From Terramyces sp. JEL0728 (taxonomy: Eukaryota; Chytridiomycota; Chytridiomycetes; Rhizophydiales; Terramycetaceae): a stretch of 64,000 bases of DNA. Positions 45,771-55,270 of the stretch are shown in pieces. The notes beneath the pieces are model-generated. The model did not search any database. It saw nothing but the letters and a program-made list of their open reading frames with translations, and had not been told where the DNA came from. The position numbers and the translations under genes are program-made. Positions within the stretch are counted from its first letter, which is position 1. Each line of letters starts with the position of its first letter. The stretch lies in assembly GCA_027603945.1 (NCBI GenBank), contig JADIIU010000045.1, forward strand, positions 1 through 64,000, read 5' to 3'.

Positions 45771-46629
45771 TTACACTTCAAACACTGGCTCCGGTTGGTC
45801 TTGTGAATTTGCATTAGTCTTTGCAACACCAACGTCAACTAACCGAAGCTTGGAGTGCGTGTACGACGGTTGTAGCTTGTGCTTTCTTTCACCTAGATAA
45901 TTACGATGCATGATTAGCAGCAAAGTGACGCCGTAGAAGAGTAGCAATGCGGATAATACGCCAAACAAGAATCCAATCATTGGTCCCCAGGATATTCCCT
46001 TTTGATTTCCATTTATCGAGTACAAAAAGGAATACGGCCTTTGTTAGCAGTAATTACCATCCCATGCTGGTTGTTTGATTAACAAGAATAAGTGAAAATG
46101 AGTATACTATGACAATCGACCACGGAAAACACATGTATACAATAGGAAAATCTGAAGTTGTGAGGTATAAATCAAATACTGGGAGCAAAAGGTTAAACAC
46201 ATGCGAAATGGATCCTTCAGCTATATCCGCAGCGCTATCATTACTAAACAATTGTCCAGCGATTAAACTCCAGAATATGACTGTTACTAACCACGACTGG
46301 GTGAGCGTATTCGCAAAGAAACACATGAATGCCTCGTTCCAAAACCGGGATAATTCACTGTTATTCATCGCCATGTAACTCTGATATGTCGCTATAGCAA
46401 AAAAGATGAAATTCAGTACCCAGTTGAAGTGTGTATAAAACCAAAAGTAATATAATCCTTGTTGCGATAGCATTGTAACTGTCCAGATGAAACAGAATAC
46501 CGTAAGTATGAATCTGATTATGAATATTGTTTTTGGTTTTAGGAAATAGCTGTGCGGTGGGGGAGGCATTAGAAGTGGGCCGTCGTATTCTTCGTCCATT
46601 GTTAAACGCGTCTGTCGTGGAAACCCCAT
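45771..46629 (-). CDS. Multi-pass membrane protein, rolling-stone-like, copy 1 of 3
   Basis: A 279-residue protein with about six TM helices. Family marks shared with the two genes upstream on the minus strand are HSYFLKPKTIFIIRF after a Pro-rich start (LLMPPPP), WFYTHFNWVLNFIFF, SHVFNLLLPVFDL, GWPYSFLYSINGN after splicing, and WGPMIGFLFG. The helix layout and the conserved His before the fourth TM resemble Rolling stone (Rost)/AIG1-type proteins; function unknown. One 19-nt intron, 46039-46057 (gtaattactgctaacaaag), splits the WPYSFL motif. A downstream ATG (MDEEYDGPLL) is an alternative start. Confidence 0.65.
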
Positions 46630-46717
46630 TTGACCCGATTTTAATACAACTGTGAATGCAATCTGGAAAAAGGAATTGTATAATTTACTATATTCAAATA
46701 ATATAGGAATGGATAAG

Positions 46718-47446
46718 TTATACTAGGGTAGCTCCGCCATCAGCCGAATTCACTCTCTTTGCAATAGAGTTTCTTGCCTTTATCAGTAGCATTGAGAATG
46801 CATGGAACAAGAATAACATCAAAAGCACACCGCACTGAAAACCTAGCAATGGCCCCCATCTGAATCCAGAATTTACCCCGCCGTTAAGAGTATCCAAGAA
46901 TGAATACGGCCAATCCATGCCCATAATATGCGTTATTAATAGCATGATAAAGTACAAGACGCTAACAACGTACACGTACAGGACATGTATAAATCTAGCT
47001 GAAAGAGTACACAAGAAGAGTTCAAGTAATGGGAATGCTAGGTTGAGTACATGCGAAGTCGCCCCAGTAAACCTATCCACAGTCTGTATTCCTGATCCAA
47101 AAACAAGCGATTTTGCAAGTAAAGCCCAGAATACTATCGACACTAACCAAGAGAGCGGCTGGATAACACAAAATAGTGTATGGTGTGCTTTAGCCAGATA
47201 TGAATTAATTTGTACGTTTTTCAACCTTGCATAAGATTTCAATAGTGATAGTGTGAAATAAACGATGTTGACTATCCAGTTCCAGTGAGTCAAGTAATAA
47301 AAGTACGATGCTCCTTCCATTGCGAGATTCCAAATAGAGTAACCATAGATAAATACAACAATGGCTAGATGAATGATGAAGTTTGTCTTGGCAGTTGCAA
47401 AGTACGAATGCGGTTCATTTTTTTCAGCATCGAGAGTTTCTTTCAT
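46718..47446 (-). CDS. Multi-pass membrane protein, rolling-stone-like, copy 2 of 3
   Basis: A 242-residue intronless paralogue with the same marks: HSYFATAKTNFIIHL, YLTHWNWIVNIVYFTLSLL, SHVLNLAFPLLELFL, MDWPYSFLDTLNGG and RWGPLLGFQCGV, then a basic cytoplasmic tail. The site of copy 1's intron is continuous here, so that intron was gained or lost within the array. The three copies lie head to tail. An enzymatic hydrolase role as in AIG1/ADTRP is not supported by visible residues. Confidence 0.65.
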   Translation of the reverse strand: MKETLDAEKNEPHSYFATAKTNFIIHLAIVVFIYGYSIWNLAMEGASYFYYLTHWNWIVNIVYFTLSLLKSYARLKNVQINSYLAKAHHTLFCVIQPLSWLVSIVFWALLAKSLVFGSGIQTVDRFTGATSHVLNLAFPLLELFLCTLSARFIHVLYVYVVSVLYFIMLLITHIMGMDWPYSFLDTLNGGVNSGFRWGPLLGFQCGVLLMLFLFHAFSMLLIKARNSIAKRVNSADGGATLV

Positions 47447-47742
47447 AGTTGTGAAATTTGAGCCGCTATTTGCTCTATTTAAGTCTTGTCGGCAGATCGA
47501 GTGGGGCTCGCATCTGTTTCAGTTGGTTTCACAAATCTTAAATTGCACTATAAAAAAATTGTACCAGAAACAAAAATTACAGCAAGTATTTCCTTTGATT
47601 GTTTCAACCTTGAACTATGAATTAATCAACGACCCATCGAATTTGTTCTTTAATTGGCTGTTTCATATCAAATTAAAGATTGTCGAACGCTTTTGTCTAG
47701 ATTTGGGGTCATTCAATAACCATAAGAATTACGAATATATTA

Positions 47743-48500
47743 TTAAACGGTAGCGGTTGAAGAGGTGGACGACTCTTTTTCAATTCTGGCCAATCTTTTG
47801 TTTCCACGATTATTACGAACTCTAATAAAAAGAAGAGTGACTGCCAGGAATATAGCGAGAAATACAAACATTCCTGCCAAGAACCCAAGCATTGGCCCCC
47901 AACTTATACCAGCTGGCCCACCGTTCAAATCATCCAAGAAAGGATAGGGCCAATCTGCCCCAGTAGCCGCATGGATAATAATAATGCCAGCTGAATAGAT
48001 GGTCAACCCCAAGCAAGATATCCACAAGTGAACAAACGATAAATCAGTGGTGCTAATAGCAACTTCTACCAATGGAAAGATTAAGTTGAGGGTGTGAGAG
48101 ATAATGCATGTGTTCCTGTCAAACGCATTCGTATTGTGAAATACCATGCCAGGCGACAATAAAGCCCAAAAGACGACACTAACTAGCCATGAAACCGGTT
48201 GAATCAAGGCAAAGAATCCAAACAAAGCTTTTTGTAACAAAGGCCCAACTTGCTGTCCGTTATAAACCAAGTAAGATTTATACAACGCAAAGGTAAAGTA
48301 AATAGTGTTAATGATCCAGTTCCAGTCTACCATTAGTAACAATTACTAGTAAGAAAGTAAAAGTAGAATGCGCCGTAAACAATGATATTCAGAGCATCGT
48401 ATGTGTACAAGAATAAAACCATAAAAATATGGATTTTAAGCACGTTCAAGTTGGATAGAAAGTAGGAGTGATTTTCTTTCTCTGGTTTTGTCTTTTCCAT
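47743..48500 (-). CDS. Multi-pass membrane protein, rolling-stone-like, copy 3 of 3
   Basis: A 245-residue paralogue. Exon 1 (MEKTKPEKENHSYFLSNLNV, then IVYGAFYFYFLT) joins exon 2 at NWNWIINTIYFTFALYKSY through a 20-nt intron at 48327-48346 (gtaattgttactaatggtag). Family marks are SHTLNLIFPLVEVAIS, ADWPYPFLDDLNGG and SWGPMLGFLAG. Its intron position is unlike that of copy 1, whose intron lies near the WPY motif. The C-terminus is Ser/Thr-rich (KESSTSSTATV). Same likely topology and unknown function as its neighbours. Confidence 0.65.
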
Positions 48501-49032
48501 ATAAAAATTCAACCACGCTTTTCCTGTTTAAAACTGTGGCTCATAGATAGTGATCTTGGTTCGGGACTTGGTTTGAGATATTAATATATTTGCAAAGCTG
48601 AAACTGCGACTGCGTTAATTATTCTGACAAAATCACGGACTAGACAGTAAACCAAGGTTTCGGTTTTGTGCCAGAATTGCTTTGAACCTGGGTTTCTACT
48701 GATTGCAAATACCAATCCAGTCACTAGACCAATCTGTTTCGGCCATCATACAATGTAAGCGGAAAAAATGGTCAGTATTTTGACATACCAATTGGGGTTT
48801 GAAAATAAATTACTGGTGTCTATTTATCGGCGTTAGTATTATCTGCTGACTTGAACAGCCAGAGTATTCTGTAGCTGCTACTCAATATTCTCACTGTGCT
48901 TAACTGTCGACGATTCTCAAGGTGAATCAAGCTCAACTGGCAGTCTACTGATTAAACCACTCCAACCTGCCGATTTAACCACTCCAACCTGCTGATTTAA
49001 ACTATTCCAGATAAATGGGAAATTAAATATAT
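48501..49032. other. Intergenic, short tandem repeat near BOLA3
   Basis: About 530 bp between the start of the copy 3 membrane gene and the stop of BOLA3, both on the minus strand. No gene, tRNA or intron-linked frame was found. A 22-bp tandem repeat sits at its right end (separate entry). Confidence 0.45.
48950..49009. repeat. 22-bp tandem repeat, about 2.7 copies
   Basis: The unit GATTTAACCACTCCAACCTG plus CY occurs at 48950-48971 (one mismatch) and 48972-48993, with a degenerate partial copy from 48994. Purely a sequence observation; it may be slippage. Confidence 0.65.
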
Positions 49033-49345
49033 TTATTCATGAACATGAGTCTTGATTTGGATTCCGTGCATTTCCTTAATTTCATCCTTGATAACATCGC
49101 TAACCATGCGGTGTTGAGTAACCAAATTCTTTCCCTTGAATTTAGGTGAATGAATTTCAACTGCATACATTGATCCACATCCACCTGAATTAAAATAAAA
49201 TACCTGAAATGTCTTTAACGTTTAATTTTGGTGCTTCAAGCGCAGTCGCCAACTTTTCATGAATAATCTTTTCTCCTAGTGAATACTGTGGGTTTAATGG
49301 AGCTATATTTGTATAGAAGCGCTTTGCCAAAGTTTTTCTGATCAT
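49033..49345 (-). CDS. BOLA3: BolA-family protein, mitochondrial BOLA3/Bol3-like
   Basis: BOLA3 helps transfer 4Fe-4S clusters in mitochondria. The spliced protein is 97 residues: a mitochondrial-type start (MIRKTLAKRFYTNIAPL), then KVKDISGGCGSMYAVEIHSP-like core with the cluster-ligand region, KNLVTQHRMVSDVIKDEIKE and MHGIQIKTHVHE. The conserved H of QHRMV is present. One 19-nt intron at 49195-49213, gtattttattttaattcag, splits ISG-GCGSMY; without removing it the gene is not visible as one frame. The 5' end is 10 bp from the TAF9 start on the opposite strand. The stop overlaps AATAAA. Confidence 0.9.
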
Positions 49346-49355
49346 TTTCTTTTTA
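49346..49355. promoter_or_regulatory. 10-bp spacer between divergent BOLA3 and TAF9 start codons
   Basis: Only TTTCTTTTTA separates the two ATG codons. If both starts are right, the core promoters must overlap the opposite gene's coding region or its first exon, or both genes use very short leaders. Confidence 0.5.
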
Positions 49356-49930
49356 ATGTTTGAAGCATTTCAGGATCCAAACGAACTTCCACCAACTGCA
49401 AGATTGATTTCTTTGATTTTGCAAGGAGCTTCGGTGGAGGATTATGAACCAAGAGTACTTGCGCAGCTGTACGAGGTTGCCCATTCGTATATCCTTAACG
49501 TACTCCAAGATGCTCAGTTATATGCAGACCATGCGGAACACAAGGAACTTTCAGTTGCAGATGTAAAATTGGCCATAGAAACAAGAGCGACCTTGGATTT
49601 CACAAACCCTCCTTCCAGACAAGTAATTATTGTTTAAAAAGGCATTATTGCAACTAGCACAGAAAAAGAATTCGATACCATTACCACTAGTGCCTGAAAA
49701 GCTGGGGCTAAGATTGCCGCCTGAAAGACACTGTCTTATCCGCAATAATATCAGTATCAATCCAAAAGTACGATTTACTAATATAGAAACGAGTATCAGT
49801 AGATCCAGGAAATGTCGCGAAAAAACCAGCAGTCGCAATGCCAACACCAGCAGGAATCCAAATACCTGTTCAACCCATTACTATTAATTCAAATATTGCG
49901 AATGCGGATGATGACTATGATATGGAATAG
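49356..49930 (+). CDS. TAF9: TFIID/SAGA subunit TAF9
   Basis: TAF9 pairs with TAF6 through a histone fold in TFIID and SAGA. The product is 178 residues: TARLISLILQGASVEDYEPR opens the histone fold, AHSYILNVLQDAQLYADHAE is helix 2, DVKLAIETR and PPSRQ follow, and the conserved LPLVPEKLGLRLPPERHCL appears after splicing. The tail ends with an acidic DDDYDME, as in the family. Introns are 49623-49641 (gtaattattgtttaaaaag) and 49768-49786 (gtacgatttactaatatag), both 19 nt. The first ATG is used. Convergent with the next gene, with 22 bp between stops. Confidence 0.92.
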
Positions 49931-49952
49931 CCTTTATTGATAAATATACACA

Positions 49953-50983
49953 TTATTTCAATTCTCGAAGCTCTGTTGCCTTCTCTTGCAGCAACTGCTT
50001 CATATTATTCAAATGCTCCAAATTCTCTTCCTTTAACTTTTCCATCTCCCCCACCGCATGTTTATTAATACGCTAAATAAGTAAGCAATTACTTGGTAAG
50101 GCTTCACTGTATGAGGCACTTTTCTAGGATTCAAAACAGGTTTAGGTTCTGGTGTTCCTGGACGTGTATCTTCTGGAGTTTCATCAAACGATTCCAGAAT
50201 ATCTTCCATTCCTGGTTTATGTATTGACGGCAGCACTTTATGCTTTGACGGCAACGGAGCAACAGGTTTCGGTGGTGGCGATTCTTTTGCCGATTTAGAG
50301 TCTTCAATAGGCTTGACTTTGGATTTTACATCTATGTTTTTCCTCTTCATTCCTACTGGTGTCTTTTTTATACTTGTAGTCAGACTACCCGAACTCTTTT
50401 GTTCAACCAATTTAGCTGGTGGATCTTTAATAGTGAGTTCTGGCAGCTTATCTAGTTTATCTGCCTTTTCTATTTTATCAGGTAGTTTAGGTCTATCGCT
50501 AGCTGTTCGTTTCATTTTTTTAGACGCGTTAACTTTTTTTAATCATGAGTTACCTAGCTTATCAGTGGTTCCTTTATCCAAGTTTGCTGCAGCTTTTTTT
50601 TCCAGATCGGATATTGCCGCTTCCTTTACTTTTTTACTGGCTCTTGGAATTCGGCTGTAGATAGGTATGCTCGCTAGGAGACTACTCGCATACTTTGGCA
50701 GTTCTTGCGGCTGTTTAGTATCTGTCGGCTTCAAATGCACGATTTCTTGATCTTGATTGAACAATTGTCGCTGTAGCTTTACACTTGTCATGCGGTCTTC
50801 CAACTCGTCTCGTTGCTTTTCTTCTTTTTCTCGCCTTTTCTTTTCATTGATCTGTTGCTCAATATCTAGCTTCCATTGCTGCGTCGCTTGTTGTCTCTGT
50901 TGAATATCGGGATCCTCAGATGCAAGTGTGGATTTAGTCCTAAAGTATGCATTCATCGGCTTGGAAGAAGTGGTTGAAAGCAT
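49953..50983 (-). CDS. Hypothetical disordered protein with coiled-coil segments
   Basis: A 329-residue protein. Residues about 25-75 are a charged coiled coil (DIEQQINEKKRREKEEKQRD), the middle is Lys/Pro/Ser-rich (PPAKLVEQKSSGSLTTSIKK; PGTPEPKPVLNPRKVP) and the C-terminus is a second short coiled coil ending EKATELRELK. Introns are 50533-50553 (21 nt) and 50073-50092 (20 nt, gtaattgcttacttatttag); total length divides by three. I do not recognise it. The composition would fit a cytoskeletal or chromatin linker, without proof. Confidence 0.55.
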
Positions 50984-51057
50984 TGACGTTTGCGAGTTGT
51001 TTGTTTGTATCCTAGTATGAGTGTTTCTAGAATCCCAAAAAAAGTCTGTTTGTACAG

Positions 51058-51479
51058 TTAGTTGGGTATGAGGAGGTTTTGCTCGCCTTGGATCTGGGAT
51101 CTTTTGAGGGCCTTGGTTAGTGAATGCATACCTTTATTAGAATAAATCACCTATATTATCGAATAGAAACCTTTTCTCTATTGTTAATTGGTATTACTTC
51201 AAATTCTACTATGGTGTCCAGAGTTCGCTGAATTAAAACGATAGTACCCGTCCTGTTCTAAAAATCTGCTTCTCTGCTGGAATTGCACCCGACAATCCCT
51301 TGGTTTAATCCTCTTTTACTTTTTCCTGAATCTTTTCATACTGCTTCTTTTCTTGTGCTTCGCGCTTTTGCTGAGCTGAATTAATTCCAATGTACCAAGA
51401 CTATCCAGCCACTCTTTTTGTAGATTCTGTTTATCCTTTGGTTAAGTGCATCTACTTGGTGTGCTATTATTCTAACCAT
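51058..51479 (-). CDS. Hypothetical 106-residue protein in six exons
   Basis: Five introns of 20-21 nt (51436-51455, 51376-51395, 51299-51319, 51228-51247, 51151-51170) split exons of 24, 40, 56, 51, 57 and 93 nt. All five fit the GTA/GTT...TAA...AG pattern, and the sum of exons divides by three. The product has a helical charged start (KQNLQKEWLDSLAQQKREAQ), a beta-like middle (TLDTIVEFEVIPINNREKVI) and a basic end (SLTKALKRSQIQGEQNLLIP). I do not recognise it; it resembles no zinc finger or enzyme that I know. It cannot be seen as a single frame. Confidence 0.5.
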
Positions 51480-51530
51480 TTTCAAAATGAGGTAACTTGA
51501 CGCGAAGAAAACTGTCAAATGGAGAATTTA

Positions 51531-52712
51531 TTAAGCTAGCAGAGCACTTTTTTCCGGTTGGTTTTCTTTTTCTTTTTCTTTGGGGGTAGGCAACGCTGGA
51601 CCAGTATTCAGATTGTCCAATTCTTTAATCAGACCTTCCACATCCAGAGTGTTGGCTTTTTTGTTTGAAAGCTCTTCCTGTGTAAGCAATTCTTCCAACT
51701 CTTCTTCGACATCGTCATACGTAGTAATATTCATTACATCTTCAATTTCTTTATGATCTGCCAGAATATCCTGTAAATCATCTACAGTATCTTGGGCTTT
51801 GTCCATCTTCTTTAAGAATTCCTTTAGCACTACAGTCCCAGTAGAATATGCTTCCAGTATCTCCAATTCAGTCGTTTTTTCATTGATTTTGTCGACAATG
51901 TTTTCCACAGTTGCCAGTGAATTCAATCGCCTTTCTAGTACAGATTCAAGCGTCTTTTTCTTTTTTAAAGAATACACTGCTTTCTGTCTTTTCTTCTGGA
52001 CAAGGAGCTCTTTGATTTCTATTTCGAGTTTGTTGATCTGCCCTTCAATTTCCGCAATTTGCTTTCTGATGGACTTTACAGTCTTTTGTAGCTTGATTAT
52101 ATCCACATCAGTGTCTGTAATCTCCAAGCCTTCCTTTTGCTTGAATTTATAAATCTGCCGTTAAAATAAAGTACATTGTCTTGTACGAGTAGCTTCCCCT
52201 GAGATACCTTGTCAATTATCAAATACCAAATATTCAGTTATAATCTGCGATTCCAGCTCGTTTCTACTTGATAAATGATCGTAATCTTCCTTGTCCAGTA
52301 AATGTTGTTTGATTTCCAATGACTTTACAATTTCTTCCAATTTCTCCTGTAATTAATAGTGAATACAACTACAACCCATGTCTTTTCACTTTCCAACCCA
52401 CTGGAAGCAATTTTACTCCAAAAGTAATTAATCCAGCCTTGGTTTCTGTCCCTAATTTTTCCAGCGGAAACCAAATGGTTCTAAATTAGTATAAAATACT
52501 AGAACGTCGTCCAAACATAATGGCTTCAATCCATTTATCGTTATCTCCCTCAGCTGCTCATTGGTAAATACCAAATTTTCCGTTAGAATTGAAGACCAAA
52601 AAGATAACTTGTCCTGAATTAGTTTTCCGTTATAATCATTCCTTTGCGGTATAGAAGAGCATAATGCAGATATCCTATCAGTGTCCAAAGTTTTGAATAT
52701 TTCGAGATTCAT
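51531..52712 (-). CDS. CHMP7: ESCRT-III related protein CHMP7
   Basis: CHMP7 is the ESCRT-III factor that joins LEM2 at the nuclear envelope. The product is 367 residues: an N-terminal winged-helix region (LDDVLNHLVSAGKIRDRNQG, TEYLVSQGKLLVQD) followed by a Snf7 core (LQKTVKSIRKQIAEIEGQIN; VEEELEELLTQEELSNKKA). Introns are 52481-52499, 52347-52366, 52208-52226 and 52155-52174 (19-20 nt). The N-terminus may extend further: an open stretch upstream (SGWNDF before MNLEIF) lacks a start. Distinguished from other CHMPs by its N-terminal half. Confidence 0.8.
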
Positions 52713-52867
52713 AAAGTCATTCCAGCCACTTTTGAGTATTATCCAAGCTCACAATTGGCCAATCTATTAACCATCGGCACATGCAACTTGGTAATTCTGA
52801 TAGAAACATTTGGCAATGAATCTACCGCAGAGTGCAGGCGAAAAAAAGTTCCCCGATACATTAAAAC

Positions 52868-53257
52868 ATGACAGCTCTTGGATTAGTCTCCATTTTCGTA
52901 AATGATTATGACGAAGCAATTGATTTTTATATAAACAAAACCGGATTTCACTTACAACAAGATGAAAAACTATCAGAAACTTTTCGCTGGGTCGTAGTCA
53001 ATCCAGATAAATCAGCTACAACTGGCGGGATTCTGCTTGCAAAGAGTGATAGCCCTGAACAGCATGCAATCGTTGGTAAACAAGGGGCTGGGAGCGTTTG
53101 GCTGTTCCTGCATGTAAAAGACTTTTGGTCTTCGTATAGCACGATGAAAAGCAATGGGGTTGAATTCCTTGAAGAACCAAGGAATGAGGTGTATGGTACC
53201 GTATGTGTGTGGCAAGATTTGTACGGAAACAAATGGGACTTGCTGCAAAAGAAATAA
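52868..53257 (+). CDS. Glyoxalase/bleomycin-resistance (VOC) superfamily protein
   Basis: A 129-residue single-domain vicinal-oxygen-chelate protein: GLVSIFVNDYDEAIDFYINK opens the first beta-alpha-beta unit, with TGFHL, and the second unit has SVWLFLHVKDFWSSYSTMKS and ends YGTVCVWQDLYGNKWDLLQ, the typical D(P/L)xGNxWDL(L/I)Q closing. Candidate metal ligands are H107 region and the last Asp/Glu-type positions, but the set is not clear. Small VOC proteins are common in bacteria; intronless here. Substrate unknown. The stop lies within AATAAA. Confidence 0.85.
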   Translation: MTALGLVSIFVNDYDEAIDFYINKTGFHLQQDEKLSETFRWVVVNPDKSATTGGILLAKSDSPEQHAIVGKQGAGSVWLFLHVKDFWSSYSTMKSNGVEFLEEPRNEVYGTVCVWQDLYGNKWDLLQKK

Positions 53258-53564
53258 ACAATACTTTATTTGTGGAAACACTCTTGGGCTTTAGCAATAG
53301 AACTGATGGGCTGCCAACAATTGGAACACAGCAGGCCGCACTCTGGTTTAATTTAGGCGATCTAATTGAGATTAATTCTGTGGATGAAACTGGTTTCATT
53401 AGTCCACCAACCCCATGGCGTAATATTAGGCCGCTCGCAAGACAATTTGAAACGCAAGGATTTAATCTTTCCTTTCTCCCTTCTCCTTTTATATCTTTGG
53501 TCACAAAAAAGGCTTTCAACCTAACGAGATTATAAGTAAGCGCTTTGCCACAAATTTTGTAAAG
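53258..53564. other. Spacer open on both strands, gene uncertain
   Basis: Both strands stay open for about 90 codons here, with no ATG-started frame that looks like a family and no intron pattern. On the minus strand a short frame with CSNCWQPISSIAKAQECFHK ends inside AATAAA near 53268, just where a convergent gene would end, but its upstream part is stopped. I leave it unassigned. Confidence 0.3.
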
Positions 53565-54547
53565 ATGAATAATCAAGAATTCCAGTTTGCAGTCCCCAGT
53601 ATCAAGATACAAAGCAGGTCTCCACAGGAACCTCCGCAGGGGCTGTTTCTGCAAAACCCTCAAGTACAGAACATTCAACAAATGATGCCGCAGGTACAAT
53701 TTCAACAGAATTATCAACCACAAGGACTGTTTATGCAGAATTATGACACTTACAATAACTTTGATTATGGGCTGACTGTTCCAAATCCAAATTCAAATAT
53801 CATCACAGTTCCATCTCCTTGGATTAGAGTAATAGATTCTCCTATTGGAACGCCAATGATGACACCAATGCAATCGCCATATGTTGGTTCGCCGTTCCTG
53901 TCTCCCCATGAGGTTCCTATGGGTGTAGGGATGAATAGAAACAACTTTTCCAATGATATTACTAATTGGTGGAATCAGCCGCAGACTGTAGTCAATACAG
54001 ACAGGTCTTTCAACGATATGCTTAGAGACACTTTGGATGTTCCCAATGAACCAGTGGAGCCATCTGCATTATCGCATCTGCTCGCCCCAAACTTGGATTC
54101 TGAACAAACCATAGTGAATGAAAAGACAGGTGTTTTCCCTATTGATTCTACACCAGACAAGAAATACTGGAAAACAATCAAAGCCGGAGATCAAACACTA
54201 TACCAATGTCCGTTCCCAAGCTGTGAAAAGAGTAACCACCCATTAACATAGCATTTACTAGACCTTATAATCTCAAATCTCATTATAGAGGGCATACAGG
54301 TGAAAGACCGTACGAATGCGACTACCCTGGATGCACACTAAAGTTTTCTCGTAAATATGATTTGAAGAGACATGCGAAACTTCATACGTAACTGATGATT
54401 AATTGTAGCGGCGAAAAGCAATTTGCATGTCCAACTTGCCAAAAGACGTTTGTTCGATCAGATTATCTAAAGAGACATTTGCGAACTCCAGAGAACGGAA
54501 AGGAATCCGAGTGTAGTATTTATTTGCGCAATTCAAGGCAAGAGTAA
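53565..54547 (+). CDS. C2H2 zinc-finger transcription factor
   Basis: A 313-residue protein. Residues 1-190 are Gln/Asn/Pro/Met-rich (LFLQNPQVQNIQQMMPQVQF; SPIGTPMMTPMQSP), typical of an activation region. Three C2H2 fingers follow: YQCPFPSC...RPYNLKSHYRGH, YECDYPGC...RKYDLKRHAKLH and FACPTC...RSDYLKRHL, joined by TGERPYEC/TGEKQFAC linkers. Two introns, 54232-54251 (20 nt) and 54388-54408 (21 nt), interrupt the first finger and the second linker; removal restores both. The last finger ends HLRTPEN and lacks a standard second His spacing. It is probably a sequence-specific regulator; target unknown. Confidence 0.85.
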
Positions 54548-54662
54548 TCCCAAATATAATTTATTTCATTCTATTTGTTGCATCTGGTTTGGATTGACAA
54601 GCTGGCTAAATTGCAGCAGGTAAAAAGATTTGGTTGATCATGATAGAATTGAAAAAAGTTTC

Positions 54663-55051
54663 ATGATTTTTACTCTCACATCTCTCTTGCAGCTGGCACA
54701 AGCAGCAAACACAACAGTATTATGCAAATGCGAATGCTATCTAACATCAAAAGTATTCGCAGTGCCAGTTTGTTCAGAATGCACTAAAGATTTATGTACA
54801 TCAAATAAAGTTTGTCACGAAAACCTAGCCGATCTACAGACTACTTGTTTCCGTACATTTTCCTAATCGTAGAGCGTGGGAGTTACAAGGACGAAATTAT
54901 GATTTATGTATTTATTATTGTTACGGTGGGTATGCTTGCCTTTGCTCTGTCGAAACCATACATCAAGAAATACGCTGCAGTGAGTGATTTTTTATTGTAG
55001 GAGAATAATATTCAACTTTCGGGGTATCAGATCATGCTTGAAGACGAATAA
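54663..55051 (+). CDS. Small type I membrane protein with Cys-rich domain
   Basis: A 115-residue protein: signal peptide (MIFTLTSLLQLAQAANTT), a compact ectodomain with eight Cys (CKCECYLTSKVF, VCSECTKDLC, NKVCHE, TCF), one TM helix near residues 74-92 (IMIYVFIIVTVGMLAFAL) and a short cytoplasmic tail ending YQIMLEDE. Introns are 54853-54872 (20 nt) and 54980-55000 (21 nt, with GTGAGT donor). I recognise no named family. The tail contains a Tyr-based YQIM motif that could be an endocytic signal (inference). The 3' end overlaps the next minus-strand frame by 25 bp. Confidence 0.65.
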
Positions 55052-55245
55052 TTGTAACTTTTATAAATAATTTCTATATCCTTGAATGGAGTTGTAATTG
55101 AATTAGCTCGCATCAATTCAATTGGATGGGGATATGTATTTCCTCCTTTTTCATTGTTCAAGCGCAAGAAGCCCAGCTTGGCTTTGATCCGCTCTCCCTT
55201 TGGTTTATTGTTGCTGGAGATTTTCCTTATTTGGGAGGTTGCCAT
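55027..55245 (-). CDS. Small hypothetical basic protein
   Basis: A 72-residue frame starting MATSQIRKISSNNKPKGERI, with a middle KLGFLRLNNEKGGNTYPHPI and a Ser/Tyr-rich end. It lies between a convergent neighbour, with which it overlaps tail to tail by 25 bp, and the divergent MATE gene, whose start is 25 bp away. I do not recognise it; no intron was needed. It is plausible as a real gene from composition and position, but not proven. Confidence 0.4.
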   Translation of the reverse strand: MATSQIRKISSNNKPKGERIKAKLGFLRLNNEKGGNTYPHPIELMRANSITTPFKDIEIIYKSYNYSSSSMI

Positions 55246-55270
55246 GCGATAGCCAACTTTTTTCTTTCCA

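Noticed and set aside
52712..52830. Extra first exon of CHMP7 starting MFLSELPSCMCRW
   Set aside because: The frame does not connect to the main frame by any 18-23 nt intron; the extension needs a length that no GT...AG pair provides.
53016..53723. 235-codon frame on the minus strand
   Set aside because: It runs antisense through the VOC gene and into the C2H2 gene, has no family motifs, and is most likely a shadow; only its central part is kept as an open question.
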